Shown: positions 33,290 to 44,808, counted from the first letter of the stretch. The stretch: DNA of 64,000 nt from Corbicula japonica (GCA_038501625.1 JAZAYU010001078.1:28495-92494); one strand, 5' to 3'. Notes: a model not told the origin generated them from the letters alone. Numbers and translations: made by a program.

Positions 33290-33425
33290 ATATATTTGTG
33301 TAAATATTGAATTGCGCTGAACCCGGGCTAGGCAGCATGGCCAATATGCATTTCCATTACTTCTCATGAACAGGCTTAATCAAACTGAGACTGCTATATT
33401 CAAAGCACCTTTTTCGTCTATTGTT
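33290..33425 (-). repeat. Twin-hairpin dispersed repeat copy
   Basis: Contains 'gcgctgaacccgggctaggc', 'atgcatttccattact', 'catgaacaggcttaatcaa' and 'cctttttcgtctatt' in the order of the repeat at 12225-12372. It is closest to the copy at 42495-42620 (inverted). Confidence 0.7.
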
Positions 33426-33558
33426 TTTTTTTAACTTATATTGACTAAGGTTTTCGTTTGTTTTAACAGCTTTCTTTAATATTAATAACGTCCTTGCAAA
33501 ATATTTTATATGTTGGCTTTCTATCTTAGTTCTTAATGTCAAAATGTGGCGACAAATG

Positions 33559-33720
33559 ATAACCTGTGCCCAAGGTTATAAAACTGAGCATGAAAACCAG
33601 TCTCAAATCTCAAGCATCTGATTGGCTGAAATGGCGACCAGTCGCCATTTCAGCCAATCAGATGCTTGAGATTTGAGACTGGTTTCCAATCTCAGCTTTA
33701 TAACCTTGGAGCCAGGTATC
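33559..33720. repeat. Long near-perfect palindrome (foldback MITE)
   Basis: Arms of about 79 bp meet at GCGAC-CA-GTCGC (centre about 33639). The inner 55 bp are perfectly complementary by eye, and a few mismatches occur towards the ends (AAGGTTATAAA.. / ..TTTATAACCTT). There is no loop worth mentioning and no coding capacity. Confidence 0.9.
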
Positions 33721-34323
33721 TGTTTTGCGATTTAGATTGTGATTAGCAAAGATATTTCTAATTTTTAATGTATAAATGTAAATATTGTAATGAAATGTTA
33801 TATGTCTCGTGTACTTCAATATTAGTTAGAACTGCCATTTACAAGTCAGTTATGCAATGTTTTGTATTTTTTATGATGTAATTTTTATGTATTGTAAATG
33901 GATGAGACAATAATAAACAATAACAACAATAATATGGAGCCAGAAGAACAATAGGTAATCATATGTAGGAAATTTACAATTTAGTTCAAATTTTCGAACG
34001 AAAATCTATGGTCAAGGAACATATTTTTAAATGTGATTTTTAAGAATGAAGTTATCTTACAGTATTGCTATATTAGTAAATGATAACATGTACTGATAGA
34101 TAGTTTAGTCTTAATAAATTCTTCATGGCAATTTCAGTTTAATTTCTTTTATGTAAATCATAATAATCATATTTATCCTATTTATTTAATTTATTTTTAT
34201 ATTCGTTTTCTTAAGTCAATGATTTATCCTGTGATTATTTGTTCGTGTAATAATTTGTTCTTATCAACTATTTCTTTTATAATATGCTTACACAATCTGT
34301 TTAATAATGTGGTTAGTTCTTTA
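33721..34323. other. No recognisable gene
   Basis: AT-rich. A LINE/SINE-like 3' end ('gagacaataataaacaataa') may occur near 33902-33935. Confidence 0.4.
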
Positions 34324-34336
34324 CAATTTTAAAATA

Positions 34337-34375
<39 letters not shown>

Positions 34376-34533
34376 GGCTGGCTGGCTGCCTGCCTGTCTG
34401 GCTGTCTGTCTGTCTGCCTGCCTGCCTGCCTGTCTGTCGGTCCGTCCGTCCGTCCGGCCGACCGACCGACCCGACCCTACCCTGCCCTGCCCTGCCCTGC
34501 CCTACCCTACCGACCGACCGACAGACCGACCGA
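34337..34533. repeat. Compound tetranucleotide microsatellite
   Basis: (CTGT)n passes into GCTG/CCTG, CCGT, CGAC, CCTGC and CCTAC words and ends in CGAC again. A related tract lies at 34670-34780. Confidence 0.85.
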
Positions 34534-34670
34534 CTCCGTATAATTACAGCTACTCATATTGTTGATACGTCATTATCAATTGTGTTGTCGTCAATGATTA
34601 TCATATTGTATATATTTTATGTTTTTTCTATTGTTTTTCTTTGTAATAGGAACAGTAGAATGTAAATAAA

Positions 34671-34723
<53 letters not shown>

Positions 34724-34925
34724 CCTACCGACCGACCGACCGACCCGACCCTACCCTACCCTACCCTACCCTACCGACCGACTCCGTATAATTACAGCTA
34801 CTCATATTGTTGAATCGTCATTTCCCATTGTGTTGTCGTCAATGATTATCATATTGTATATATTTCATGTTTTTTCTATTGTTTTTCTTTGTAATAGGAA
34901 CAGTAGAATGTAAATAAAGTTTGAA
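34530..34925 (+). repeat. Direct duplication containing a microsatellite
   Basis: Block 'actccgtataattacagcta...gtaaataaagt' at 34534-34673 recurs at 34781-34922 with few differences. Between them is a second (TGTC)n/(CGAC)n/(CCCTA)n tract. Each block ends in 'aatgtaaataaagt', like a retroelement 3' end, so the array may be a tandem of 3' tails. Confidence 0.75.
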
Positions 34926-35857
34926 GTTCTGAAATCTTTTACTTAATGAATACGGCTTATACACTGTTATGTCATTGACTTGTCGGTTTATCCAATTAAG
35001 TGTTCGAGACCCAATATGAATACCGCTTTGATAGATGACTACAGTTTAATCTACATGATACAAATACTATGACACTATTCAATACAATGATCCAAAACAA
35101 TGAGGCATGCTTATTATATAGTGCAGTGACGGCAACTCATGTAGTAATAGTGTTCCTGAAGCTGCATTGTTGTGCCCCTTGGTATGTTTATACTTCAGAT
35201 ACACAACATACCCCATGCGTGGTCAGTGTAGATCCAGATCAGTCTTTACATCATTTCTGATCATGATCTACTTTTGTCGCTTTTGGATTAATTATAAAAT
35301 TTCTGACCAAAAGGGTGGTGGTGGTCAGTCTTGTTTTACACTGGTTAATTATGTGTTAAAAGGCGTATCTATTGAGTTAATGGTTATATAGCTGTTTATG
35401 TTTAGTGTTTTGAACCTGTTGAAGGGCTTTCTTAATTGTGCGAAATTTATGGTCTGTCTCGGTTGCTTAGCTAGTCAATTCACTTTGTTCTTGTCAGTTT
35501 TTCATAAATGTTTCCGGGTTTAGAACAGTCACAGGGAGATATTACAGATGCAAATGAATGGCCTCTCATTACTACCATTTACACGAGTACTGTATTATTG
35601 TTATGCTTCTATAACGTTTATTTAGTACATTAAAGTACCATAATTAAATCAAATAGTTCATTAATTCTCGAACTGCATTGCTTCTGCCTCCTTAAGAATG
35701 TTTTTCTCTCAACATATTTCGTCTCCATTCCTTCCCACTATCACTGATTAAGAATGATATACATGTGAGTTCACAATGACTTGGGGGTCGTTAGTGCAAT
35801 AAAAGACATTTATCTTGATTTTCAGATACCCAAGCTTCCACCACACCGACAGCCTAC
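34926..35857. other. No recognisable gene
   Basis: No coding features. This lies downstream of the K+ channel gene and may include its distal 3' flank. Confidence 0.4.
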
Positions 35858-35863
35858 TTTATT
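35858..35863 (-). terminator. Candidate polyadenylation signal of the K+ channel gene
   Basis: AATAAA on the minus strand about 158 bases after the channel stop codon. Inferred only from position. Confidence 0.35.
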
Positions 35864-36020
35864 GGTTCACTAATGTGTTATCATGATGTTTTTGATTTTG
35901 TTGGTTTGGAGTTTTGCGATTTGATTCATTTTCTCTTTACGTTTCATTATTTTGTGTGTTGTGATTTTGTTGTCTTGTCAGAAACGCTCTCTTACACGCA
36001 GTAGATCCAGGTAAATCATA

Positions 36021-37600
36021 TTAATCATGTTCTTCATCAAAACAACCACTTGTTGGAAGTTGTTTCCCGTACTTCCGCACGTGCTTGTTGGCGAAGTTAT
36101 GATAATTATAGAAGGTATGAAAAGAGGATGCTATTATACCAATTGGTAAGGCTAACACAATTACACCACACACAGCGCATAATCCAGCGATCAAGTGACC
36201 TACTACTGACACCGGGGCATAATCCCCATACCCGACCGTCGTAAGTGTGATCAGAGCCCAGTACATCGCCGAAAATATATTATCTATCCTGGAATTATGA
36301 AAGTACTCGACAACGAACATGACAAAGCCGAATACGCTGACAAGGATTGCCAATAGAAATACTAATATTTTCAGTTCCTGGCGCGAGGACCTAAACGTTA
36401 GCTCCATTATGCTGAATGCGGGCAAACGCTTTGTTATGTAGAATAAACGGCCCAATTTAAGTATTGACATATATTTCAAGATTATGTATGCTCGTATTTC
36501 GTGTATCGAGTTTAACATCGCAAAGCTATTGTACATTACAAAAGCCACCCAGAAAGAGATATATCCGATTATTACTGCACATCTTGTAATGCTTGTGACG
36601 TATGACTTCTTCTGGGAACACACGGAAAAACTCATGATGACTTCTAGTGTCAGGACAACATGGATAGCGGTGTCTATCATGATCAAAGATGGGAAAGTCT
36701 TCCTACTCAGGACAGCTTCCAGGGTAGTGTTGTCCCAGTGAAATATATCCGCCATTTTTATCACCACGTTTCTCTCCTCCCCGGTGTAATTGATCATGAA
36801 ATTCGGCAGTGTAGCCAAACTTTCAATGAGCGTCGAGGCAACGATAAGAATTGAAATAAAGGAACCCCATATCTGAATATAAACACAAGCATTAATTAGT
36901 AAATAAATATATAACAAAAACTATTTTCTATTTCGAAAATACACTAAAGGCTATACCCGGAAATAGTAAAGGGGCATTGTGGTTTCACTGGTTTGTGATA
37001 AGAATATAAGTGCTTTTTGGTACGATCCATCATTCTTATTATTGTGATTTTATACTTATTATAATTTACTTGTTTTCATGGTAAATTTTACGAAATAAAA
37101 TGTATATAAAAAAATATTACCATAGCATATTTGGAGGAACTTGGCTCATCGAGGAAAAGCCACACTTTTTGTTTCATACTGATTTTCTCTTGCAGCAAAA
37201 GGCAGACATTTGTGTTTTCTCTGAAATTCTTCATCAATTTTTGCATCGTCATCAAATCTTCATCACCGTTGTACAAAGCCTCCCAGCAACACGGCGCCAC
37301 GTGACTCGATGGAAGCTCCCAGAACTTTAACTCGTCTTTAAAAGTTAATCCACAAATATCTTTAGGCAAATGAATGACTCCCTTGCGACATGCGTCTAGA
37401 ATATATTCGAAAATCAACGGATTTCTGTCAAAGAAATATTCACCATTTTCTGTGACATAATCATCCTTTTCTCGTGTTATCCGAGCCAGTAATGACTCTG
37501 GAAACGTTTGAAGAGTATCCGCATAACACTGAAAAACTGTTCCTCCGACGTTTAACCGTATAATTGTCTTATGTTTTAAGGAACCATGTTCTTTATCCAT
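36021..37600 (-). CDS. Voltage-gated potassium channel subunit, Kv type (443 aa, two exons)
   Basis: Exon 1 is 37121-37600 (donor ATG|GTAATA) and exon 2 is 36021-36872 (acceptor TATTCAG). The junction is in phase 0. Residues 13-110 form the T1/BTB tetramerisation domain (IIRLNVGGT) with the exact zinc signature HX5CX20CC (H77, C83, C104, C105) that marks Shaw/Shab/Shal-type rather than Shaker-type T1. Six membrane segments follow: S1 about 160-178, S2 222-245, S3 257-276, S4 289-309, S5 325-348 and S6 384-410. The pore helix leads to the K+ filter TTVGYGD (371-377). Oddities: S3 lacks the usual Asp, S4 reads K-S-K-R-Y-K at the six gating positions, and S6 has PIG where delayed rectifiers have PxP. 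The length suits a compact complete Kv subunit. It may be a modifier subunit that needs a partner. Subfamily is not certain. Confidence 0.9.
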
Positions 37601-37628
37601 AGTTATATCTTGGTTTTAGAACCATCAT

Positions 37629-37775
37629 ATACGAAATATCAATGTGTAATAGAAATTATAGCTAAATTCAATGCAATATACGAAATATTAATTTGTAATA
37701 GAAATATCAGCTAAATCCAATGCAGTATCCGAAATATTAATTTGTAAAAGAATAGCTAAATCCAATGCAAATACC
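37629..37775. repeat. Three tandem 50-60-bp repeats upstream of the K+ channel gene
   Basis: The unit 'atacgaaatat(c/t)aat(g/t)tgtaatagaaa...agctaaat(t/c)caatgca' occurs three times with small gaps, just 5' of the channel start codon (minus strand). It could contain promoter elements; none is recognisable. Confidence 0.7.
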
Positions 37776-39329
37776 TGAACGTCAACTCACACCTAACAAC
37801 TGAAAATCAGACTTCAATATTTGCTGACATTATGATTTGTTAATTAATAAAATAACTTGCAATAAGATTACTTTAATTTCCCTAGAAATGAATTGAAAAC
37901 AAACACAAATCATTCTTTCATTACGGAAATTGTGAAGATATAGTTTCATAACACCATCGTGCAACTGCTCCCCTGAAATACTGTATTGCTGTATTGTTTT
38001 TCATGCAGTGAAACAAGTTCCGTTTTAAGTCTTACTAGTATGTTACGATATTATGTTAGAACAGCAATTTTGTTCATTTCGCCTGGCAGATTCGCCTTGC
38101 AACGTGATTGTTTTTTATGTTTTTGTTTTGTTGTTGTTGTTTTTTGTTTTTTTTTTTTATTTTGGCGGGGGCGGGGATTTTTGTTTTGTGTGTCAGCTTT
38201 AGCTGTTATTACGCAGTTTTGTTATGCCAATTTTGTTGCATAAGCATATTTAAATTTTATTATGCAACGTTTTGCAGATTTAACGTGATTATCTACAAAC
38301 ACATTCATTCAGAAGTGTTAAACAATTATAAATTAATAATAAGGGATGGCCAGTGGTTATAGTATCCAAGTAGGCAAAATTCTTATTTTTAATGAGGGTA
38401 GAATTTTTTGCTGATCACTTAAAAAAATCATGACCCTCATTACGAGCGATTTCAATGAATTAATTAAACAATAATAGTAATCTAATCACACACTATTTCA
38501 TACAATTTAAACAAAAGTCAATAATATTACAGATGGTCAAACGTATAAAATATAATAATACTTATAAATATATCTGTATACAGCATATAAAACCTCTGTT
38601 GAACCTCAAAACGAAGCTGTGGCCTCTTTTCAAAAATAGTTCTTATTTATTTACCGCGAAACCATTGTATCCATTGTTCATTGTATGAAAACAACCACGC
38701 GTAGGATTGCAAAGATAAACACAAAAGATGTGCCAAAGCATAATTTACAAGCTCTTCATTTCGGAGGTTCTCCTGTAGCCATCTAAAAACAAACACAGAG
38801 CAAGAAAAAATATACAAGGCAGCATTTACACAACAGTGTGAAGTGTTCAAAAATTGCTTTGTAATCTCCTCAACATTCGACTACCGAGAATAATATTTCC
38901 AATATGATATTTAAATGTTAGCTGACAATTAACATAAATAAATATGGAAAGTTCAGCTCATTAGAGGTAATGGAATGCAGCGATTATACTCAATTGATTT
39001 CTTATGGCTTTGTTATATACAGGAAGAGTTTACAGATGTATTCGACAATCTAAAAAAATACTTCGTTTTAAGATAAAATGACTTATGACTTTTGATTTTA
39101 AAGGGTTATATTAACAAGTTATCGCAAATGTGCTACTACGAATACAACAGTATGCAAGTTGTATTATTAATCCGACCTATTAAAATATACTTCTATCAGA
39201 AACTGTCTGGCAATGCGGTTTAAATAGGTATAGGCACTGAATCTTACAAAAAAACATATCGTTTATTTAAAATGTCCGTTTATCTATTTTAGAAACATAA
39301 GTAGATATGAGATATTTAACCAGGTTTTC
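37776..39329. other. No recognisable gene
   Basis: AT-rich intergenic DNA with a T/G-rich low-complexity stretch at 38105-38190. The open frames there are compositional only. Confidence 0.5.
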
Positions 39330-39384
39330 TTTAGAAAATCCTCATTAGATTGGGGTATGTCGTTGGGCAGGCGGCGGGCGTCAT

Positions 39385-39800
39385 CATTTCATTAAGTTGT
39401 TTTGTCAAAATTCTCGTTTTCACAGTAACCGTTCTAGGTAGAGCTTATAAACTTAATACTGTTATTATAATAGCGTTATCTGAGATCACACTAGCAATTA
39501 TCAGAATAATTTTCATAACCACTGACTGTATTTTGCCAAAGTTATGACCCTTTTTCACTAATTTTCATTTGGGTTTTTGTCAAAGACGTATTTTCTCAGT
39601 AACCGTCCAAGGTAGAACTTTGAAACATAACACAGTGGTGTGACATCACACAAACAATTATCAGGACAAGGTTCATGACTCTTTTGTCAAAGTTATGTCC
39701 CTTCTTCACTTAGAAGTTTCATAAGGTTTTTTGTCAAACTGGTCTTTTTCTCAGTACCCATTAATTCATGAAAGAGCTTTGAAACTGAACATAACTTCAC
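39385..39800 (+). repeat. About 2.2 tandem copies of a 170-190-bp repeat
   Basis: The blocks 'ttttgtcaaa..', 'ctcagtaaccgt(c/t)', 'aggtagaactttgaaa' and 'caaagttatg(a/t)ccctt' recur near 39400, 39580 and 39730. The style is that of the tandem repeats common in mollusc genomes; compare 52600-53850. Confidence 0.65.
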
Positions 39801-41028
39801 AAAATTGTTCTTTAAATATACTTTTGTACACTCAGTCTGTTACTACATTTTGATTGTTTTATTTGTCAGTTTCATCAAATTTAACCAGATATTTTCTTTA
39901 CAAAAATACTCAGATTTCTATTAACACCTAATATAAAAACCTGGTTTTCGTCACGTGGCGAAGTTTTTTCCACGATGATAAATTAATCCCGGGAGGGTAC
40001 TTGAAGTCCCTCGATGCACCGTTTCGCAAAACACTTGAAATGATAAATTGAAGTCATTAGTGATATAGTAATTGTTTTATTTGCGAAATTAAGTTTGTCT
40101 TATTTGAAGTTTGTATTCGTATAAAATATCGATTTAAAATCAAATCAAGTGCCTACTTGAACACACTAGATCTAGATCTAGTATTTAAAAAATCATAAGA
40201 GCAACGGCTCCAGTAATCATATATACTCAGTTGTATTACCTGCCTGATTGATAATTGGCCCAAAACCGACACTAAGTCTCAAAATAGTAATTAAAATTAT
40301 TTATGGCATCCGATAAGGAAACTGCTGGCTAACACCTCTTTTTTCCCTTGATTGGTTGTCAAACTTAAAAGAGAATTTTAACAAGTGTCAACCACTCAAA
40401 ACAATGAGAATTATTTCTCTGTTAACACAACAGATTGCCAAAAGCAACATAGAATAAACATTAAATCTCAACAAAAAGATTTCCCTCTGAAAATAATAAT
40501 TTTATTTTATTTCAATCTTTCCAAACATCAAATTGATTTAAAATTATTAATTTTCAATAATTGTACCAGAAAAAATTGCAATAAATTTCAGGGCATAACA
40601 TATGGTTTAAGCAACGTGTGGAATTCGTATGTATTTTGTCTCGGTGTGGTCATCGAGCACTACACTTTGCGCTTCATGTTGCCATTACATACTTTTTGTA
40701 CATGTATGTAAAATGATCCGAGTTTGGCGAATTTGTGTGTGTGGTCAGCAAGATTTCTTAAACTTTATTGTTTATATGGAATAGAGCGGGGTTGGTGCAA
40801 CGTAGGACCTCGTTAAAATTCCTACTGACAAACATACATGTATTTTGCCACCGAACGTTTTATTTTCGGTAACCACTCGTGTTTTCCTTTTCGCTATTTA
40901 TTTGTGTTGTGTCGTTTATAACAACTCTTCTGATTGTGGGAATACTATGTTTTCTGAATGTATCGATGCCTAAAATGCGTATTTTGACTTTTTCTCTGAC
41001 AGTTCTAAAGATAAAAAATGGAACACTA
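39801..41028. other. No recognisable gene
   Basis: Contains an 18-bp perfect palindrome ACTAGATCTAGATCTAGT near 40166-40183; otherwise nothing I can name. Confidence 0.45.
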
Positions 41029-42462
41029 CGGACAAAATCCCCTAGTCATACCTGGACAAAATCCCCTACATCAGTTTTCCACTGGCGGACAAAATCCCCT
41101 ACTTGCATAAATCCCCTATGGACAAAATCCCCTAAGAAATAAATCCCCTACTTTATAAATAAAGTATTAAGTTTCACATCCCATACTACATACAGAATAA
41201 AGCTGATATATTAATATGGAATATGTATAAATGACTCTTTAAGGTTTAGAAGGACTCCTCCAAGGTTTCCCCCACACACATGGAATGTCCATGAGGCTAC
41301 CCTTAATGACCAAAGCAGAACCAATAATGTGTGTGAGGGCTGCAATAATGCCTTCAAAACATTAGTTGGCCGTTCAAACCCCAGTCTATGGTATGTGATA
41401 AACTGTCTACAGAAAGATAATTGTGATGTTGAGACTGTGTATGAACAGCACTGCCAAGGCCTCCCCCCAAAACGCAGAAAAAAACAAAAAGAACAATAAA
41501 CAGCAACAACGACTCAAACATCTGTGCAGTCTCTTTGTGAGCAAAGAAAAGTCCCTTGTTGAGTTTATGGAGGCTATTGGAAATTGTGTGAGGCTTCACT
41601 AATTTTCACTAAGTCTGAAACTGTTGTAGTATAATTCTGGTTATAAAAAATGAATTGGTAAACTAGTATTGTAATTGTTGACTGTATTGACTGTAATAAA
41701 GTCAAACATCTTTTCATTTCTTTTTGTTGCTAATTTATCAGTTTATCACAAGTTCTTCATGTATATGTAAACTTAATGTAAAAATATAATAAACACATTT
41801 TTTGATAATAGGTGGATTCCTGATAATTATGTGCTGATTTTCTTTGTGATTAGTTTTAATTAACAGTTTGTTATTATGCATAGACAAATTTCTGATGATA
41901 GTTGATTCCTTATAATTATGTGCTTTGTGATGTGCTTTCATTTACAGTTTGAAATTGTGCATTGTATGTTTTGTTTAACCTGTTATTAAACTCTGAAATA
42001 AAATTGCAAAATTGTTGTTGTTGTTATTGATGTTGTAATGATCAACCTCAAGATCACAAAACACACATTTAAAAATAAAATTAGAAGTAATAATTTTTAT
42101 TTAACTTCAGAATGCAGTAATAAATTGTAAAATCTACACAAGACCTGTACTTGTAATGGAAACACAAGTCACAGTTAACAAATTCCTCTTTTAACCACAC
42201 CAGAGTCCTTCAAGATTTTATTTATTTTAGTTTATTGTCTACATAATTCCTGCTTTTTTATAATGAAAATCTGAAGTATTTCATGATAAACATTGCATTG
42301 TCAATACGAGTAAGTACTAATTTTACTATGTAGGGGATTTTGTCTGTAGGGGATTATTTATACTAGGGGATTTTGTCTGTAGGGGATTATTTCATGTAGG
42401 GGATTTTGTCCGTTTTCTTGAAAATATACCTAGGGGATTTTGTCCGTAGGGGATTATGTCCG
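41029..42462. mobile_element. MULE-like element remnant with iterated inverted termini
   Basis: The left end (41029-41150) carries six spaced copies of AAATCCCCTA, four of them as GGACAAAATCCCCTA. The right end (42325-42462) carries about six copies of the complement TAGGGGATTT(TGTCC) or TAGGGGATTA. Between them lies the C-terminus of a MULE-type transposase (41241-41602) and about 700 bp of AT-rich DNA. The ends are thus inverted repeats built from one short motif. No target duplication could be confirmed. Confidence 0.7.
41241..41602 (+). pseudogene. MULE-type (FLYWCH family) transposase, C-terminal fragment
   Basis: The frame reads RFRRTPPRFPPHTWNVHEAT, then LNDQSRTNNVCEGCNNAFKT and LVGRSNPSLWYVINCLQKDN, ending with a basic tract PPKRRKKQKEQ and a stop. 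One frame over, QQRLKHLCSLFVSKEKSLVE continues to TAA 41600-41602. The W-N-x-x-E-A-x-x-x-x-x-x-R-T-N-N-x-x-E-G-x-x-N pattern is the end of the MULE transposase domain found with FLYWCH zinc fingers in many invertebrate transposons. The catalytic part is absent, so this is a deletion derivative. A possible relative fragment lies at 44-240. Confidence 0.7.
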
Positions 42463-42494
42463 CATACCTTGAAAGCCACCTAACACGATAAATA

Positions 42495-42785
42495 TAAAAA
42501 TAGTACAAGCTCGTTTTGATTGAGCCAGTTTATCGGCAGTAATGGAAATGCATATTGACTTTTTCGATCAACGCCGCCTAGTCCCGGGTTTAGCGCAGCT
42601 AAATATTTACACAATTGCATATATATATCTTGTTCAATGGCCTTTAATGGTGTATTTGATAACAGCACTGATTAAATGTAGATGGAGATTTTTACAGCCG
42701 CCAGAAGGCACAAACAACGAAGCCGTTTTTATTTCAATAGTTAAAACAAAACTTTGAAAGCAACCGAAAATGACAAATACATGTA
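42495..42785 (+). repeat. Twin-hairpin dispersed repeat copy with internal deletion
   Basis: It starts in the first hairpin ('gctcgttttgattgagcc'), continues through the second ('cggcagtaatggaaatgc') and 'cgccgcctagtcccgggttt', then 'taatggtgtatttg'. It then jumps to 'ataacagcactgatt ... cgccagaaggcacaaacaac' and 'actttgaaagcaaccg'. The order is the same as the minus strand of 11579-12372 with about 400 bp of core missing. Confidence 0.75.
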
Positions 42786-43009
42786 CTAAAATATTTCAAG
42801 CTCTGTTCTGTTTACTGGCAGAAGCTTGATATGTTTCTTTTTTCTGCAAAGGCGGTCTTATCAATTTGACTCCATGAGCTTTGATCCGGATAAGGTCATG
42901 GATTACCCACCTGTTTTGCTCGCCAATGCATTCAGTGTGCAATTACATGCCACATTGTCGAGTTAATGGATGAGATGTAGCTATTTCATCCGACCAACTT
43001 GCACTTGTT

Positions 43010-43480
43010 CGTTCATATGAGAACCTGTTGGGACAATTGTGAGATAAGTACATCGTTCCGAGGTGGTAACCCCCTCAGCGTTGTTGTCGATTGTTTGTGG
43101 TGTCGTATTTGAACTTGATCATATTTAAACCAATGCTCTTTTTTCGTGTCTGTTTGGAGATGCTGTGTGGGAAAAGTGTGAGGTTCGTGCACCACAATAC
43201 CTGGTTCAATCCCTCATAAGCAAATTTGCCAATGACCGTTAACCCTAGGGTTCTTTTTTTATTGTTAATGCTGTCGATTTTGCAGTTTTCTTGACAATGC
43301 TTCTGACTTTTTATGTTTTATATGTGTGTGCCTTTCGAGTTCATGTGTGGTTTGGAGCTTTTTGACCAAACCAATTCGTACGTGTTTGTTATTATGAGAA
43401 CCTGTTGGGGGCAACTGCGATATCAAGCCAGTAATGCCCTAGTAGGTGTATACTTAAAAAGTTGTTAAGTGTATTATTAC
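43010..43480 (+). repeat. Penelope-like tail sequences, two partial tandem copies
   Basis: 'gagaacctgttggg' occurs at about 43019 and again at about 43398. Blocks 'gttccgaggtggtaacccc', 'gattgtttgtggtgtc', 'aatgctctttttt' and 'gtgaggttcgtgcacc' match the 3' tails at 19567-20070 and 20954-21470 in shuffled order. Confidence 0.55.
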
Positions 43481-44099
43481 ACGCCCGGTAAACACTGCCT
43501 CCTTCACCAAAAAGTGATGTTAAGAAACAGAGGCATGTTCACTTCCGTGCTGGAGGCATCGTGATATATTTGTCAACAAAGGTGAGTACTTTGTTTTTGT
43601 ATTACAATTATTTTGGAAACATTACTTGTTTCAAAAATCGGAGAATGTCATTCCATGTAAATATGATTGAACCTCATGTTCGACACCATTTTTCCTTCAG
43701 ATATTACGTCAAACTGGCTTGTCTACAATTTTTACAATTCGAAAGAAACTTGCACATTTAGAACCGTCCATCAAAATATTTGATTCTGGGGCCTGTAATT
43801 GTCTGCTATAGACATTTTTTCGGTGGATATAATATACATATGGTCCCCAAATGCTCCCTGAATAAAACAGATATGACTAACGGTCATATTAAGCGAACTA
43901 AGCTTATTGTAAAGGAAGTGCTGGAGGCATAGGGATGGTGCAGGCGGCATCGACGAGGTGCTGGAGCCAGAGCAATCTTTTTAACACCTCCTTTTCTGCT
44001 TTTAGAATTCTAAATCATGTTTAATATTACGTAAGAATTTCATAATAACTTAAAAATATCAGACTTTTAATAGAAAGTTACTTTCATACATGCTTATTC
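43481..44099. other. No recognisable gene
   Basis: Several 'gctggaggca' words recur (43550, 43920, 43970) without a clear unit. Nothing else was found. Confidence 0.4.
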
Positions 44100-44195
44100 A
44101 TTCTTTTATAAAAAAGATGAAAAAGGGAAACTTGAAAGTCACCGAACACGACAAATATTAAATATTTTAAGTTTCGTTTGAGAATGTTTATGACT
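44100..44195 (+). repeat. Twin-hairpin dispersed repeat, short diverged copy
   Basis: 'aagatgaaaaagggaaact', 'gaaagtcaccgaacacgaca' and a decayed first hairpin match the start of the repeat as it appears on the minus strand at 12372. Confidence 0.6.
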
Positions 44196-44339
44196 CTCAG
44201 ATACCACTACTTCAAAGGCATTCTAAAATTTAAGTAGCATAACTATTGCGCATTTTACATGCTTAGTATTTTATAATCATTCAACAGTTTCTTATTTACT
44301 GTAAATCCATTGCAGAATTGCCATAAATTCTGGTACAAG

Positions 44340-44757
44340 AAAAACGATTTCGTTGCGAAATCTGCGGATTCTGTATACTTATTAGTTCAAATTGGAGAAG
44401 GACCTTTCATATAAATAATGCACCAGAAGGCTGCAGTCAATACAGTGTATTCTATCTGCCAAAGACGGTTTGCCTCCACTGCAGAGCTATACTCAAAGGG
44501 TTCACGTACAAGCTAAAAGACAACAATGTACAATCTGTGAGAAAAGATTAAACAATATCAAATATTTACATGGTTATCTTAGAAAGGAACATGGTCGTGT
44601 TAAATATCAATATGAAAATTGTAATGGTACGTTTGTTTACCACAGAAATTATGAAATGCACAAGTTGAGTAGTGGTATGTCGATGAAGAAAATTTTTCAG
44701 TGTGATTTGTGTCCAAAACATTTTCTTCCAAATCCTTACTTAAACAGTATACTTTAG
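44340..44757 (+). pseudogene. C2H2 zinc-finger protein fragment
   Basis: Partial fingers are visible in two frames: FRCEICGFCILIS and YSICQRRFASTAELY upstream, then QCTICEKRLNNIKYLHGYLR with a following EH, YQYENCNGTFVYHRNYEMHK, and FQCDLCPKHFLPNPYLNS before TAG 44755-44757. Spacing follows CX2C-X12-H, but several His or Cys are missing and one frameshift separates the first fingers from the rest. It is best read as a decayed zinc-finger exon, possibly of transposon origin. Confidence 0.5.
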
Positions 44758-44808
44758 AAAACACTCAACATTAATGATTCATGTTTGTGAACTCTTACAT
44801 ACAAAGGT

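Noticed and set aside
34307..34543. 78-residue frame rich in Cys, Leu, Ser and Val
   Set aside because: It is the translation of the CTGT/CCTG microsatellite.
34742..34776. Telomere-like CCCTA repeats
   Set aside because: The metazoan telomere repeat is CCCTAA. Here the unit is CCCTA without the extra A and it grades into CGAC and CTGT words, so it is a microsatellite.
37986..38362. Two overlapping Phe/Cys-rich frames
   Set aside because: They come from a T/G-rich low-complexity stretch, with no start context, domain or splice evidence.
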